Of a stretch of DNA of 64,000 nucleotides, positions 40,335-52,383 are shown in pieces. The DNA is from Carposina sasakii (Eukaryota; Arthropoda; Insecta; Lepidoptera; Carposinidae). The position numbers were made by a program, and so were the translations under genes. Location: NCBI GenBank assembly GCA_014607495.2, contig CP053175.1, forward strand, positions 3,968,001-4,032,000, given 5' to 3'. Under the pieces are notes generated by a model. The model was given only the letters and a program-made list of their open reading frames with translations, was not told where the DNA came from and did not search any database. Position 1 is the first letter of the stretch, and the number at the start of each line of letters is the position of its first letter.

Positions 40335-40495
40335 ACTAAGCAACGGTATATAAATACATAGATAAGTATTAGAAACATCCATGACTTTGAAACAGACATC
40401 AATATTCATCATATCAATGTTTGCATCTACCGGAATTTGAACCCATGGCGTTGCAGTCAGGGTCATTACAGACTACACCAATCATTTTGACGACA
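40335..40495 (-). mobile_element. SINE family H, diverged
   Basis: Complement shows the CAAACATTGATATGATGAA and CATGGATGTTTCTAATACTTA blocks; B-box changed (GGTTCAAATTCC). Confidence 0.6.
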
Positions 40496-40794
40496 GACAC
40501 CCAAAGTTGTCTACAAAGCGAGAGCGAATCTTTTCTCAATGAACAGCGTAATAAAAGGCAACAACGTACTATATAACCGCGCCCGACTCAGAGTATAAAT
40601 ATTTTATATGGAGAAGGTCGCTTACATTCGCTTACTGAGCACAAAACTTTGATAATATTATCTTCAACAAAAATGTTTATAGCTACTACTATACTTTAAA
40701 AATAGTTAAAAGAACAGAATAGGAAACTAATATGAAACTTAACGCTACAAATATGACCGAATATAATCAAAATCACCTTCAATATACGGAGGTA

Positions 40795-40960
40795 ACTATG
40801 GGTGGCCCCTACACCCTCCACTGACCCTCGGACCCTCGGTCTGATAACTATAATTTAACTATTTGCAAGACGATACATTGCGTTAATAATGTTTCGGTAT
40901 TCAGGATTATAGAAATTAATATTAGGAACCTCTAAAACCAACACTTACTTACGAGTACTA
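40795..40960 (+). repeat. Family R repeat, copy 1
   Basis: CTATGGGTGGCCCCTACACC, CTCCACTGACCCTCGG, TCTGATAACTATAA, GATACATTGCG, CAGGATTATAGAA, ACCTCTAAAACCAACAC, in the same order as 43565-43850. Confidence 0.55.
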
Positions 40961-43289
40961 AGTATTAAAAAATATATAAATAATTAAAAATATATAAAAA
41001 CCCACCATTATTTATATTTCAAATAAATATATACTATTTGTGCACACAAACAGAATTAATTAAATTTAAATGAAAAATTCAAAAATTCACAAAATATTGA
41101 TAAATTAGTAAGACAAAACGTATAGCAACAACATACATTATATATTGACGCCACTACATTCGTTTATTTATTTATTCTACCCGTACGTTCGTTTACACCG
41201 CTTTCAAATCTCCAACTGTTCCAAATAGATAGCCACGTTTTTCTGGAATTTTATGATTTGAAACTAACAACAAAATGTGATTTTTCGGACAGAGTATAAT
41301 CTTGAAGTTACGACCTTTTTGACCTATATGGAGAATTACAAGGGCTATAAACTCTGCAATTGGTAATTTTGTTTTTATGTTATTAACTATTTAAAGAATT
41401 AAAAGCCACCAAGCCACCAATGTTTTGTTTTTTTCAATGATTTTGCAATCTGATATATGGTACCAGTGTAATCTCCTCTAGCACATTTGGATAATAAATT
41501 AGTTGTGCACTATATCCATTTGATCTGGCGGTATTTCTTTAACATTTAAAGTTATAAGCGGTACGTTACTCTGTGTTCATTGATTTGTATGCCGCTGCTT
41601 ATTGCCATGGATGAATCATAACAATGTTTGTTTTAAACTATCAGATAATCTCCCAATCTACACTAAAAAATTTATACTATTGTTTATTTCTGTGTCTTTA
41701 AAAATCTTAATGTTTGTGTTACGTTAACAAAAAGAGAAACTGCCACTGTGCCTGATAAGATGACAATCTATGATTTTACTATTAACAATATATTCATTTT
41801 CAAACCAATCCATAAATATATGAAACTTGACACTTTTTGTATGTAATATGCTATTATACAGAAATAATTCTGGCTCATAATAAGATCTGCCTCCATTGGA
41901 TTAAGACACAAGTTTTAATAATATCAAAGGGTGTAGGGCCCGGTTGGGCGCACCCCTTCCGAATTGTAACGCCTATATTTCAGGACAAAAGGTATTAGAA
42001 TTGAGGGATATATTGCAACCTCATTTTATTTATTATACGAATATATTATTATTGTAGTGCTCTTTTATTGGTAGTCGGAATACATAGGTAATGCTTGCTT
42101 CTTTCTTTACTCAGTTAAATATTGTTTGCGATTAGAGTTGTTTTTTTTTGTACATTGTATCATTTCCAGTAGGTATGTAATTATTTATTTATTTATTTAT
42201 ATTAATATATTTAGGTATGTATTCATTTTCGTCTTATTTTTTATTTTTCTTGCTAAATGTATGGTTTGTCTGCAAGGATATCTAAGTATGTATCTAATAT
42301 CTACCTAATCGACAGATCAGTCAAAAGTTGCTGGTTAACCTATTGGATTGTAGTGCAGCCCGTGTAAATAAAATAAACTTTATTAAATATACCACATCCA
42401 AAATAACAGACATCGCAAAACTAGGGGACTAAGCAAACATACGTTTGTAGGCTTGGTATAGTTATGAAATGTAGTCATTCGGGGTGAATTGAAATGGGGC
42501 GGGTACTGTTAATTAAAACAGATGTGTGTAGTTATTTTACGGGAATTCCGACTTTAGTTTTCGATTTAAAAGGTCCTGTGGGTTTAATAAAGTTTCTCGA
42601 TCGAATCGATAAAGGTTGACATCAAAATATTTCTCTCAATAGGAAGCCTTAATATTAGCACTTCCTTTTTGCTTACATCGCGAATTAAAGACATCAAAAT
42701 ATTAGGAAGTAAATTAACTTCCTTTTCATGTTTCGAATTAAAGTTCTCTGTCGTAACATTTCTTTTAAAAGCGATTAGACATCATGACGTAATTTTAATT
42801 CTCTAATTTTAGTCTAATTTAAGTCTCAGTGTAGGTAGGTTCTCCTTTGCTTAAAATATCCCTTTTGTAAGCATCCTGTATGTGTAACACTTAAAAATAC
42901 CGCATGTATACGTACATAACTATGCTTCTTTTTAAGCGCGACACAAGTAGCTTCAATGAGCATTAAACTCAAAGAACAGTAATAGACATTATTATTTATA
43001 ACTCACTAGAAACTCGCATTACTTCTCACACTTTTTTCAATCCGTGATGTGTTCATTCCGACCACAGTAATAATGCCATCTTAATTCAATTGTAGATACG
43101 TTTGAGGTAATATCTTTGTTTGTGGCGCACGGCTGGGAGAAAGTATTTTTTAATAATATATATTTAATTATATTTTTATAAAGGAAAATAGCTAATTTGT
43201 AGCATTAATAATTAGAATATAGACTCGCGCATATCCTCTTCGGATACAGGTAAGTAAATAATTGTAGAAAAGTAAAATGGGAAGGTAAA
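40961..43289. other. Intergenic, mostly unassigned
   Basis: AT-rich. Contains a family R scrap at 41935-41970 (inverted), (TTTA)n at about 42180-42202 and AGGAAGT-rich stretches at 42640-42730. No gene. Confidence 0.45.
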
Positions 43290-43410
43290 CCGCGAGATGG
43301 ACGGACGACCTAGACTAACTAGTCTCCGACCGGTCGGTGTGGAGGTTGCTGGGAAAGGTCTATGTTCACCAGTGGACTTCCCTCCATCAGTGGAGTGGAT
43401 GATGGTGAAA
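43290..43410 (+). repeat. RTE 3' tail fragment
   Basis: GAGATGGACGGACGACC, CTCCGACCGGTCGGTGTGGA, TATGTTCACCAGTGGACTTC; diverged and without a clear tail. Confidence 0.6.
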
Positions 43411-43419
43411 TGTTTAGTG

Positions 43420-43485
43420 GCTCATGACTGGGATCGAACTTTCGCCGTCTAACTGGACGTCTTAACCATTGGATTATAACCGCTA
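43420..43485 (-). repeat. SINE I head
   Basis: Complement: GCGGTTATAATCCAATGGTT, AAGACGTCCAG, GTTCGATCCCAGTCATGAG; tRNA-like. Confidence 0.55.
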
Positions 43486-43564
43486 AAGAAAACTACTGTT
43501 GTTTATTTTAGTTAAGTTCACATTTAGGCATAGAATTTAAGTAATTTATTTGCCAATAAGTTTC

Positions 43565-43860
43565 ACTATGGGTGCGCCCACCACCGGGCCCTACACCCTC
43601 CACTGACCCTCGGATCTGATAACTCATAACTCCGAAAACAGGTACTTGCACTAACTACAATCGCCACGAGAAACCAGACCCGAGCACCTAGCATGCAAGA
43701 CAATACATTGCACTATTCCGAAATCAAAAACTAGATAAATAATCTACATATGTTTCGCCAACAACCGTGGCATCCACAGGATTATAGAATTTAGTAAATT
43801 AGTAAACCACTAATTATTATGAACCTCTAAAACCCAACACATTACTATGCCAATAATAAA
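43565..43860 (+). repeat. Family R repeat, copy 2
   Basis: CTATGGGTGCGCCCACCACC, CGGGCCCTACACCCTCC, TGACCCTCGGATCTGATAAC, CAAGACAATACATTGCAC, CAGGATTATAGAAT, ACCTCTAAAACCCAACAC. Confidence 0.55.
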
Positions 43861-44186
43861 TATATACAATGCCAATAAGTTGTATATATATTTATCTCTT
43901 AAATGCTCAGTTCTTTACTTTCTTCATTCCTAACATTGATTTAAAAACAAAAAAGCCACAAGACCGCATCCAATAGGTAATACCTTAGGTAATTACTTAC
44001 ATAGCGGTGTTCCATGATGTAGCCTTTTTTCGAACATTTCTATCACTTTTTGTTACTTCTGGATTACGTTTAATAATGCTTAGAAATTTGATATCTTGAT
44101 TATGTTTATTGATTGGTTTATTTTCTTTTTCTAAAGGAATAAGATTCTTACATTCGATACATGACGACCGATTGTTGTATGTACCT

Positions 44187-44370
44187 ATACTATACGCCAA
44201 CCCTCCTGGCACACGCCGTCATAGCCACGTTATATGACAGCGCGTGCCAGGAGCGTTGGCGTATAGTTGGTAACGACCCTGTCTGCCACGCCATAGACAT
44301 CCCTGTCTGCCACGTCTTGGGATCGATTCCCGGCAGGTATAAATTAATACAAACATCGATTTTCATCATA
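44187..44370. repeat. 80 bp hairpin joined to a SINE H remnant
   Basis: CTATACGCCAACCCTCCTGG at 44190 faces CCAGGAGCGTTGGCGTATAG at 44248. SINE H sequence follows, with CCCTGTCTGCCACG duplicated (44278 and 44302), then TTGGGATCGATTCCCGGCAG. Confidence 0.6.
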
Positions 44371-44569
44371 CCTATAATATTTATTATACACGTTTTGATA
44401 TAATATGAATACATACCTACTTACTCAAACAATTTCACAAATCAATAGCTATACCGATCGGTAATTAATAACGGGACTATCCATCTATTAAATAACCGTT
44501 AAAGTGCTTCACTAAACAACTATTTCTGTCCAATTTGGGTCCGTTGGGATTCTGTGTACAGAGTACTTG

Positions 44570-44680
44570 TAGAAGTCCACTGTTAGACATAGGCCTCCCA
44601 CAACAACCTCCACTCCGACCGGTCGGAGGCAGCCTGCATCCAACCGACGCCCGCAACCTTGGTTCGTCCGTTATACTGGA
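44570..44680 (-). repeat. RTE 3' tail fragment
   Basis: AAGTCCACTGTTAGACATAG, CTCCACTCCGACCGGTCGGA, GCATCCAACCGACGCCCGCA; complement of the RTE end. Confidence 0.7.
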
Positions 44681-45171
44681 TATCAGAAAATAAATCTATT
44701 TAGGTTTCTAGTGATGGGCACATTTCTACCAATCGCATATGATATAATACATAGAATTTTAAGGATTTTAAGAAAGTTTCTATAAATAGTTGAGGCGTTG
44801 GCTAGTAATACAATTATTCCACTAGGGGAGTTCTGTATGAGCTCCGAAATACCTACTATCGCAAATAAATTGTATACATCGATGAACCACGGTCCCTCTT
44901 TTCGACAACTATATAAATCAGGGAGGCACTAACTGGCCAGCGCCTGTGCCAGTTAATCTAAGAGACACTTGGCTCCATTTCAAGATTATTAGGGGCCCGT
45001 GAACGGAGAAAACTTTAATAGTTGTAAGCGTAGGTAGATACATAATAAATAAATAAATAATAATAGTAAATATTAATAAAGTTCACTAAGCAATATATAA
45101 ATCTCCATTACTCGGAAATGTACCTACATCGTGAGAGTTTCGGGGGATCCTAACACACCCTCCAAGTTTCA

Positions 45172-45457
45172 GGGGACCAATTCTTGAAAAGTCTCGAGTT
45201 GGAACGAAGCCGAAACGGAACCATTGTAGACGCTCAGAACAAGTAATAATTACGGTGAAAAAATATTTACGGTGACGTTATTTGACACATTTCAGCACGA
45301 AACAGATATTTGTTTGTATTCTGTCAAACTCGCGACCGATGCGTGCTAAAATATACCATATTATTCAAGCGGTAAGTATACATTGCTTCGCAGCGCGTTT
45401 CGTTAACGGTTCGTTAGAGGTTGCGTTTCGGCTCAAAAATTTTCAAGAATTGTCCCC
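45172..45457. mobile_element. MITE with about 18 bp inverted ends
   Basis: GGGGACCAATTCTTGAAAA is mirrored by TTTTCAAGAATTGTCCCC. Interior CGAAGCCGAAACGGAACC faces GGTTCGTTAGAGGTTGCG-type sequence weakly. No other copy in the window. Confidence 0.55.
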
Positions 45458-46011
45458 CTGATCTCTATATTCAGCGATTTAGGCTGCGCATTGATCCATC
45501 AGTTAGTCATTCAGAAACATTTCATATTAGATAACTAAAATGGTTTAAACGGGGTATGTTTAAACCATTAACCTATCTAAATACATACACTGCAATTTAC
45601 AACTTTAAATCTACCGAACCCAACATGCACATAAACCAATCTACATCGGGTCGTTTATTATTTTTTTTCAAAATTTGGCACCGTCGCAAAATAAGCACAC
45701 CTTAATTGCGCTGACCCGAATTGGTCCTCTTTGCATCTCTCTCTACGCTAATTAAAAAATAAAGAGGTGGAATGTCGCTTTGGGAGATTTTAGCTTTTCA
45801 AAATAAACGTTTAAAAGCTACAAGTGAGGAAGATGTTTTTTTAAATACATTTTCGTTTTTTATATCGTATCGGGAAGTATTTGAGAGCCATCGGACTGAA
45901 TTAATGAAAGGCATAATGTATGTATCAGTGTACCTATCCGATCACTGGTTGATTTTTATTCTATCGGTATAGTAAAACTCTCTCCTCACTGACTGACTGA
46001 TTGAATGACTG

Positions 46012-46107
46012 ACATAACGTAAGACTCAGTTCCATACATTACAACTCAGAGGTACGTGTACCTCTACGCTTACGTCTACGCATACGCATCCGGTGTGCTC
46101 GAGGCTT
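46012..46107. repeat. Single arm of the 158 bp palindromic MITE
   Basis: CAGTTCCATACATTACAACT, CAGAGGTACGTGTACC, ACGCATACGCATCCGGTGTG, CTCGAGGC; matches the right arm at 33430-33509. Confidence 0.65.
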
Positions 46108-47299
46108 TAACGACATACGAATCTGTAATTTAATAAGTGCCAGCCAACCTATGTTTCTTGAGGAGTACAAGAAAGCACCGAAAAAGGATTTTCCAAAATA
46201 TATGAAAACTGTAAAACGGGAATTCTAAAGTTGTGCGAATGAAGTTGTGAGTGTTTGTTAGTTATAAATATAATACTGAATAATAAAAACACTATATACT
46301 GAAGCATTTATAGCCATTAAAACAAGACTGAATACTTGTTCTTTTCTTCTCTTAAGGTACATACACATTGCACACTGTGCGATACTATGGCGGGATGCGG
46401 GATGTACTCGAATGTTATCAGTTTTTGTAAAGATTTGTTTGTTATTTAGTTAGACAGACCGTGTGGTCGCTAAGTGTAATTTTTTAATCTCTACGAGTAC
46501 GAACGTAAAAGAATTCAGTTAATGCATGGCTATGAGAAGTTACTCCTTTTTATTAGTACTAATTTACATTAATATTAGAAATATCTTAGTTATCCCCACC
46601 AATATTATAAATGTGAAAGTTTATGAGAATGTAATAATGTTTATTATTATGTTTTTTTTTTCACGCTACTGAACGAATTTTCATTGAATTATTTGATTGA
46701 AGATATCAGATAGAAATAGGTAATAATTACCGGTCTATATGGTTATAGACCGGACCGGACCTATATGGTTACATCATGAGCTAGCTAGTATTTTATATTG
46801 TCATATAACTTAATAGTAGACAATAAACTCCACTGCACATGTAACGAACGTCAAATAAGTCAACCAAACGCTAATAGCTTGAAACGTAGACTATAATCGA
46901 CCAAGCCAGAGATGCCATAGACAATACCATAGATAATAAATCCCGCATCCCGCCAGTCACAGAGATGTATACACATCCTAAATCACCCAAAACATCCCGC
47001 CGGCAATTTTTCATTATTTTATCCCGGGATTAAAGATATTATCCGTGGGTACTTCCAGCGCATAACCAATATAAATTTCCTTGATCCCTGGTACATAAGG
47101 GCTATTTGGGAAAACTATTAGGTACGCTAAGCCGGATTAATTTATGAATAGGTTAGTCTGAGGGTAGTGTTTTGCAAATATTTTGAACGCACCTGTAAAT
47201 TATTACGTTTTAGTTTATTGACAACCCATATTTAAACAAGATGGTCTTACCTTGAAATATTGTATTTATTCATGTACTTTCAAATACTTTCAACATTTA

Positions 47300-47578
47300 T
47301 TTACATACATACCTATACATATAATCACGCCTTTATCCCATACGGTGTAGGCAGATTTCTTCTATGCTCTTTTAGGAGTGAAAAACAAACGTATAATACT
47401 GCTTCTCTTCCCGGGCATACTATACAAGTCAGTAGAGGTACAAGAGGGTCTTGGTGTTTTGCAGGCGATGGGTTGACCACCTGTCACTACTAACCGAACT
47501 TGTACATCTCAACTATACCCTCGAAATTGGTCAGAAGTGGCACCATGTGTTTCTATCGGCCCTTGGTGCTCTGCCTAC
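47300..47578 (-). mobile_element. Family G element with inverted left end
   Basis: 47300-47355 reads ATAATCACGCCTTTATCCC in + sense, then the body lies inverted (CTTCTCTTCCCGGGCATACT, CCGAACTTGTACATCTCAAC, GTGCTCTGCCTAC). This suggests G has inverted termini and usually loses one of them. Confidence 0.55.
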
Positions 47579-47662
47579 ATTTATTTACCTTGGTTTTATT
47601 TCACTATACAATTTAATATTTAACATGTGACCTCTTTATGCTAAAATTCGCTGTACCCATTA

Positions 47663-47875
47663 TCTTACTAATATTATAAACGCGAAAATTTGTGGCTATG
47701 GATGGATGGATGTTTGTTACTCTTTCACGTAAAAACGGCTAGAGCGATTTTAATAAAATTTGGTATGGAGTTAGCTGACACCCTGGATTAACACATAGGC
47801 TACTTTTATCCCGGATAATTTCGACATTTTGTTTTCTCTGCAGTCCACACGGACGAAGTCGCTGGCGTCCACTAG
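47663..47875 (+). mobile_element. Family J Helitron, intact ends
   Basis: Starts TCTTACTAATATTATAAACG after an A, ends GGCGTCCACTAG before a T, with a GC-rich hairpin-prone stretch (CACGGACGAAGTCGCTGG) just before the end. These are textbook Helitron boundaries; no protein coded. Confidence 0.72.
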
Positions 47876-48182
47876 TATTAGATAATTTGTATTTAAGACC
47901 AACGCGAAATAAAAAAAATTTTTTTTTTTGAAGCCGGTTTTTGTTTTGATATTTTAACCTTTTGCAAATGATACCTACCTACCCTAAAATTGTACATAAA
48001 ACCTACCCCTAAAAAGCCCCCCAATGTCGCAATGTTATCAATAATTTACAAACATAACTACAGAAATCTTTCTCGAATTTTACGATTTCTTTTCAAGCAC
48101 TGATTTCTCCAGGGACTTAGGGGCTATACTCACTAGGACACCATAATCACGAACACGTACCTACTTACTGGATTCGCCATTT

Positions 48183-48370
48183 TGTTTTTACCCAATTGCG
48201 CCAGAAGAAGGGTTATCCTTTCTTGTACACAGAAAAAATACAAAATAAATAGTTTAAAAGATAATGTACAAAGGCGAGCTTATCTCTAACAGAGATTTCT
48301 TCCATTTGTTATGTTTTTCGAGTATATATATATGTATCAAGTATGTATGTATATTTCTTTGGTACTTTTA
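48183..48370 (+). repeat. Family V split by family S
   Basis: TTGCGCCAGAAGAAGGGTTAT at 48187, family S at about 48212-48305 (TGTACAAAGGCGAGCTTATC), then V resumes GTTATGTTTTTCGAGTATA and TATATTTCTTTGG. S inserted into V. Confidence 0.45.
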
Positions 48371-48518
48371 CTAGTAAATAATATTATAAAATTATTAATA
48401 AAGTAATAAAATAAATAGTAAATAATATCTAAACTCATAGTTTCAACTGAAAAATAACACTAATAAATCTTCCATGGGGAAGATAATAACTTCATTTTAA
48501 AACCTTTTTTTATTTACA

Positions 48519-48678
48519 AAAAAAAATTGAGAGCCAATTTCAATAACCGATCTCGAGAGATTTTTTGCATATTTATTTGAATTCAGTGATAGGTAGGATA
48601 GATATGCCCGTGACTGGGATCGAACCCACTTCTTCAGACTAAAAGGCCCACGTCTTAACCATTGGGCTATCGCCGCTT
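48519..48678 (-). mobile_element. SINE family I, tRNA-Lys-like head
   Basis: On the - strand: GCGGCGATAGCCCAATGGTT, AAGACGTGGGCCTTTTAGTC (TTTT at the anticodon position), GTGGGTTCGATCCCAGTCAC, then an unrelated body and A-rich end. Confidence 0.7.
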
Positions 48679-49227
48679 TCAAGTCGGTTTTATGTATAAT
48701 CTACAATTTGGATAGAGTAAGTTTATTATTTGCTCTCCTGATTACTATATATTTCTTGTACTCTAATGAGAAAAGCACCCTACTTTGACCGCATGCGTGC
48801 TAAATTTTTAATAAAATTAAAAAAGTTTGCGACCCCCGCCCCGCTGCGTCTACTTATTGGAGCTTCGGGAAAGCAGATTTTTTTTTTCGTATGGGTATAG
48901 ATTTTCTCTTTTATATTTTTCTACCTGTATAGGTAATACTAGTAAATACCTATTCTAATCTAAAGTAATATTCGATTTTATTATAAGGCATTATCATAAT
49001 CAGATTTTTATCTATTATCATTTTAAATGTTTTTATACGGCATAGTCTGTAATAAAAAAATATATACAATTTGTATAAATATGAATATATAAATATGTAT
49101 TAGGTATTCAAATCATAAGCATTTTTACTTTGATCCTTAATTTTTATTCAAATATAATACTTTGGACGTCATGGCGGGCTTATTCTGATAAGGATTTACT
49201 TTGCGTGGTGACGACACCGCTTCATGG

Positions 49228-49940
49228 TCTTTACTAATATTTTAAATGCGAAAATAATTCTGTCTGTTTATCTCTCTGTCTGTCTGGCCGGCTTTCACGC
49301 TAAAAACACTAATCGATTAACATGAAATCGACACAAAACAAGAGGCGTGTTGGTATTACGCTGCGCTACTCTCCCTACCCCCTGCGAGCTGTCGGGGCCG
49401 TTCCGTCGAAACGGCAGTGGTGGGGCCGCAGAGGAAGAGGCATGTCGGTATTGCGGTGCGCCGCTTGCCCTATCCTCTGCGGCCGAGGTGTGGTCGGTGG
49501 CAGAACCACAGACCTGATCTGCCACAGGTTACCAGTTATCTGGTATCCATGGCCTCCCAGTAGCAGACTCGGGGGGAGTCTGCTATAGTACTAGTGGAGG
49601 CCGAGGAAGGAAGCGCACCTTACCATCTGGTGCGCCCATCGTGGAGGAGCCTTCGGGCTTTCGCCGATGGAGCCGCTTGCGGGCGGCTGCCGCCAGTGGG
49701 GTCGCGGATGTGTGCGAAAGCGTTCCCGTAACCCAGTCACAAGGCGGCGAGGAGGAAGATGGGAGGGATTTTTAGTGGGTATACCGTGGGTTCTCATTAG
49801 CCTATACGGGAGTCCCACATAACCACTCGGGTACCCCCTGCGCCCGGATGGTATGCGTAATGCATTTTCCCCCCAGAAAAAAAAGGGTCTGAGCACGGAT
49901 ATAGGCTACTTTTTATCTCGGATAATTTCGACATTTATAG
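49228..49940 (+). mobile_element. Helitron fragment interrupted by a GC-rich LINE tail
   Basis: 49228-49334 is a Helitron 5' part (TCTTTACTAATATTTTAAATG, GATTAACATGAAATCG). It resumes at about 49889 (CTGAGCACGGATATAGGCTA, CTCGGATAATTTCGACATT) and stops. The GC-rich insert between ends CCCCCCAGAAAAAAAA, an A tail. Confidence 0.6.
49335..49888 (+). mobile_element. GC-rich 5'-truncated non-LTR 3' end with A tail
   Basis: About 550 bp, much richer in GC than the surroundings. Contains GGAAGATGGGAGGGATTTTT, AGTGGGTATACCGTGGGTTC, CCCCTGCGCCCGGATGGTAT and an A8 tail, which I recognise as a non-LTR 3' UTR (R1-like style). Open frames here (e.g. 49322-49588, 49591-49896) follow from GC content and show no domain. 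Confidence 0.55.
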
Positions 49941-50202
49941 CCAGTATCAGAAGAAACCAGAAAAAATCAAATGAAGCATGGAAAATAAAATCCTTTTGGA
50001 GTTCGTAGTTAACCTCAGTGATACAAAAACAATACAGAATAAGCCTCGTCTATAGAAACTGAGACCGAGACATTTGCATTACTAACTTTAATACAAAACC
50101 GAGAGAGCAATATCTTTAATACACGAAACATTTTGTATGCTAATACAGTGTGATGGTAGAGTGTCATTGTTTTTAGTGTTGCCGGGTATGCTTATGTTAT
50201 AA

Positions 50203-50471
50203 TACAGGGACACCTTTAACGAAGGGTGTACTCTATACATGAAATGTAAGTATGCTGGGATTCCTTGGTCGTGAAATTTATCGAAATTTATAGAGTGATG
50301 TTAGTTTTATAGACAGATATTAATTATTTTTGTGAAAAAATACGCGCGTCGCATTTATGGAAAAACGCCTATTTACTCACTTTGGACCCTAATATGGAAA
50401 CCAGGGTATGTGGAGAAAAAATCTGATATTCCGTGTTTTCGGGAATGACGACGACCAAAAATCAGCCTGTA
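50203..50471 (-). mobile_element. Family A MITE, copy 6, micro-deleted
   Basis: Same ends and block order as other A copies but 269 bp instead of about 380, shortened by many small internal gaps rather than one large one. Confidence 0.75.
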
Positions 50472-50483
50472 TAATAAATGTCA

Positions 50484-50763
50484 CAGGGTATAACAAATAG
50501 GGTAGGTTAAGTGAAATGCTATAAATGTTATAAAATTAGCCCATTACAATTACAATGTAGATGAATATTTATTCTTATTCTTTATTGCACATACACAAAA
50601 AATATAAATTACAATATAATAATAATATGAACTCAGGAAAGTTCATACAATTTTGACATGTAACATAATGTAAGATTTGAGACACGAATCAAATCTTACA
50701 TTATAGGTTCTCTATTATCAATAGCATTTCGCTTATCATACCCCCTTTGTTACACTCTGTATA
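50484..50763. mobile_element. Family C MITE with family S inside
   Basis: Ends ACAGGGTATAACAAATAGGG and CCCCCTTTGTTACACTCTGTA; family S (TTCTTATTCTTTATTGCACA) at 50571-50632 breaks the left half. The inner palindrome TAAGATTTGAGAC / GAATCAAATCTTA remains. Confidence 0.65.
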
Positions 50764-51430
50764 ACTAATGATCCATTATTTCATAAGTTTTATTATAACA
50801 TAAATAAACAAGTTTCATATTCGCTAACAAACATAAAAACTAAATTTGAAATAGCTAAAATTTTCACCAATCAATAATTTAGTTCAACATACTCAAACAT
50901 AATATAATCGATAGAACTCATAAACGCTCACTGCGAAAACTATCAAAATATTTCAAAAAAGGAGAAGGACGAGTGCAATCTAATATATTTTAAAACCATA
51001 CATTACAATTTCATCCACGATATACGTACTCCTCGCTCGAGTTAGTACATGGTAAAATTCAAATTCCGCCGGCATAGGAAACCCATGTGGGCAGTTAACG
51101 ACTGCACTGCGATAGTTCTGTTATAGCTGTGTGTGGTACAGATGTGACAATGTAGCGGGGAATTTAAAGGTACTACCTCATCGGGTGTATTAAAGTGTAC
51201 TGTAACATTAAAGATACGACTTTGAGCATTACATTACAATTAGTACCTCCCTGACTGACAAGCAGTCGCGTGTAATGTAATATGATATAGATTCGACTTG
51301 GAGTAATAATTAGATTTTAGTAAAATGACGCTCCGCAATGCTAACGTCACGAAACAAATGGTGTCAGATTTGACAAAGTGATGGTTACGTTACTATAAGT
51401 ACCTGTGCGTCTTTTACTAAATTTCTATCA
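50764..51430. other. Intergenic, unassigned
   Basis: No gene or repeat recognised. Confidence 0.4.
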
Positions 51431-51756
51431 TCTATCTATACATATAATAAAAATGTAACGGATCGCTGTCTGTACATGGAAGATAAATGAGAAAAAATAT
51501 TATAGGAGACCTTTATCAACGCAATAGAACCCAAAACGATGATTATTGGAATTTTTGTCTGTTTGTCTGTTTGTCTGTGCATTTGTGCACGCTAATCTCA
51601 GAAACGGCTGAACCGATTTCGTTGCAGTTTTAAGGATTATATTGTGACAGGTCCCACTTAACATATAGGCTACTTTTTATCCCTTTTTATCCCGGATACT
51701 ATCGATATTTTGTTTTTTCTGTAGTCCACGCGAACGGAGTCGCGGGCGTCCACTAG
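51431..51756 (+). mobile_element. Family J Helitron, long variant with intact ends
   Basis: TCTATCTATACATATAATAA after an A; ends GCGGGCGTCCACTAG before a T. GTCTGTTTGTCTGTTTGTC-type repeats lie inside at 51557. Confidence 0.72.
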
Positions 51757-52383
51757 TGTCTAATATGTATCTTGGCAGAATCGTGGGTTTTATTATTTTC
51801 TTAAAATATGATATCATTTTCTTGACCATGCAAGAGCAATTCATGAATGCAATTAATAAAGAATCAACCACAAATTAGCTGACTCTATCTTGATAGAAGA
51901 AATATGGGTTTAGAGCCAAAACAACATATATTTTATTTATTTCAATACAAGGTATTTACAGTTAAAACACTTATTGGTACATAGCACATACTACTTATGC
52001 ACCAAACAAACTAGCTATAGGGATTTTGTTAGCTAAGGTAGGGTCAAATCTCCATTCTCAAATAACGTATTTTCATGTTTTCTTACAGTTACTAACAATA
52101 AGGATATTATTAGCAATCGCTTATGACTTGCGCCTTACATTTCCTAAAGATCATGTAGCTTCCACACAGTGAACCTTCTACGTAGCATTTTATATGAATA
52201 TACACGACATCTTATATGCTAGGGGAGTTACCTAGCGAGATAAATTGGTAGTTTTTAGCGCAAATTTTCTTTATTATCATAGTTTTTTATGGAAATAATT
52301 TTCTGTTACGCCAGTGAAAAGTTTAGGAAATAAACAATAATATTTTGTTAGTGTGCCGTTTTCATCTGCGAAATATTAGTATA
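51757..52383. other. Intergenic, unassigned
   Basis: AT-rich; no gene or repeat recognised. Confidence 0.4.

Noticed and set aside
49322..49896. 88- and 101-codon ORFs in the GC-rich block
   Set aside because: High GC lowers stop frequency. No domain is visible and the block ends in an A tail like a LINE 3' UTR.
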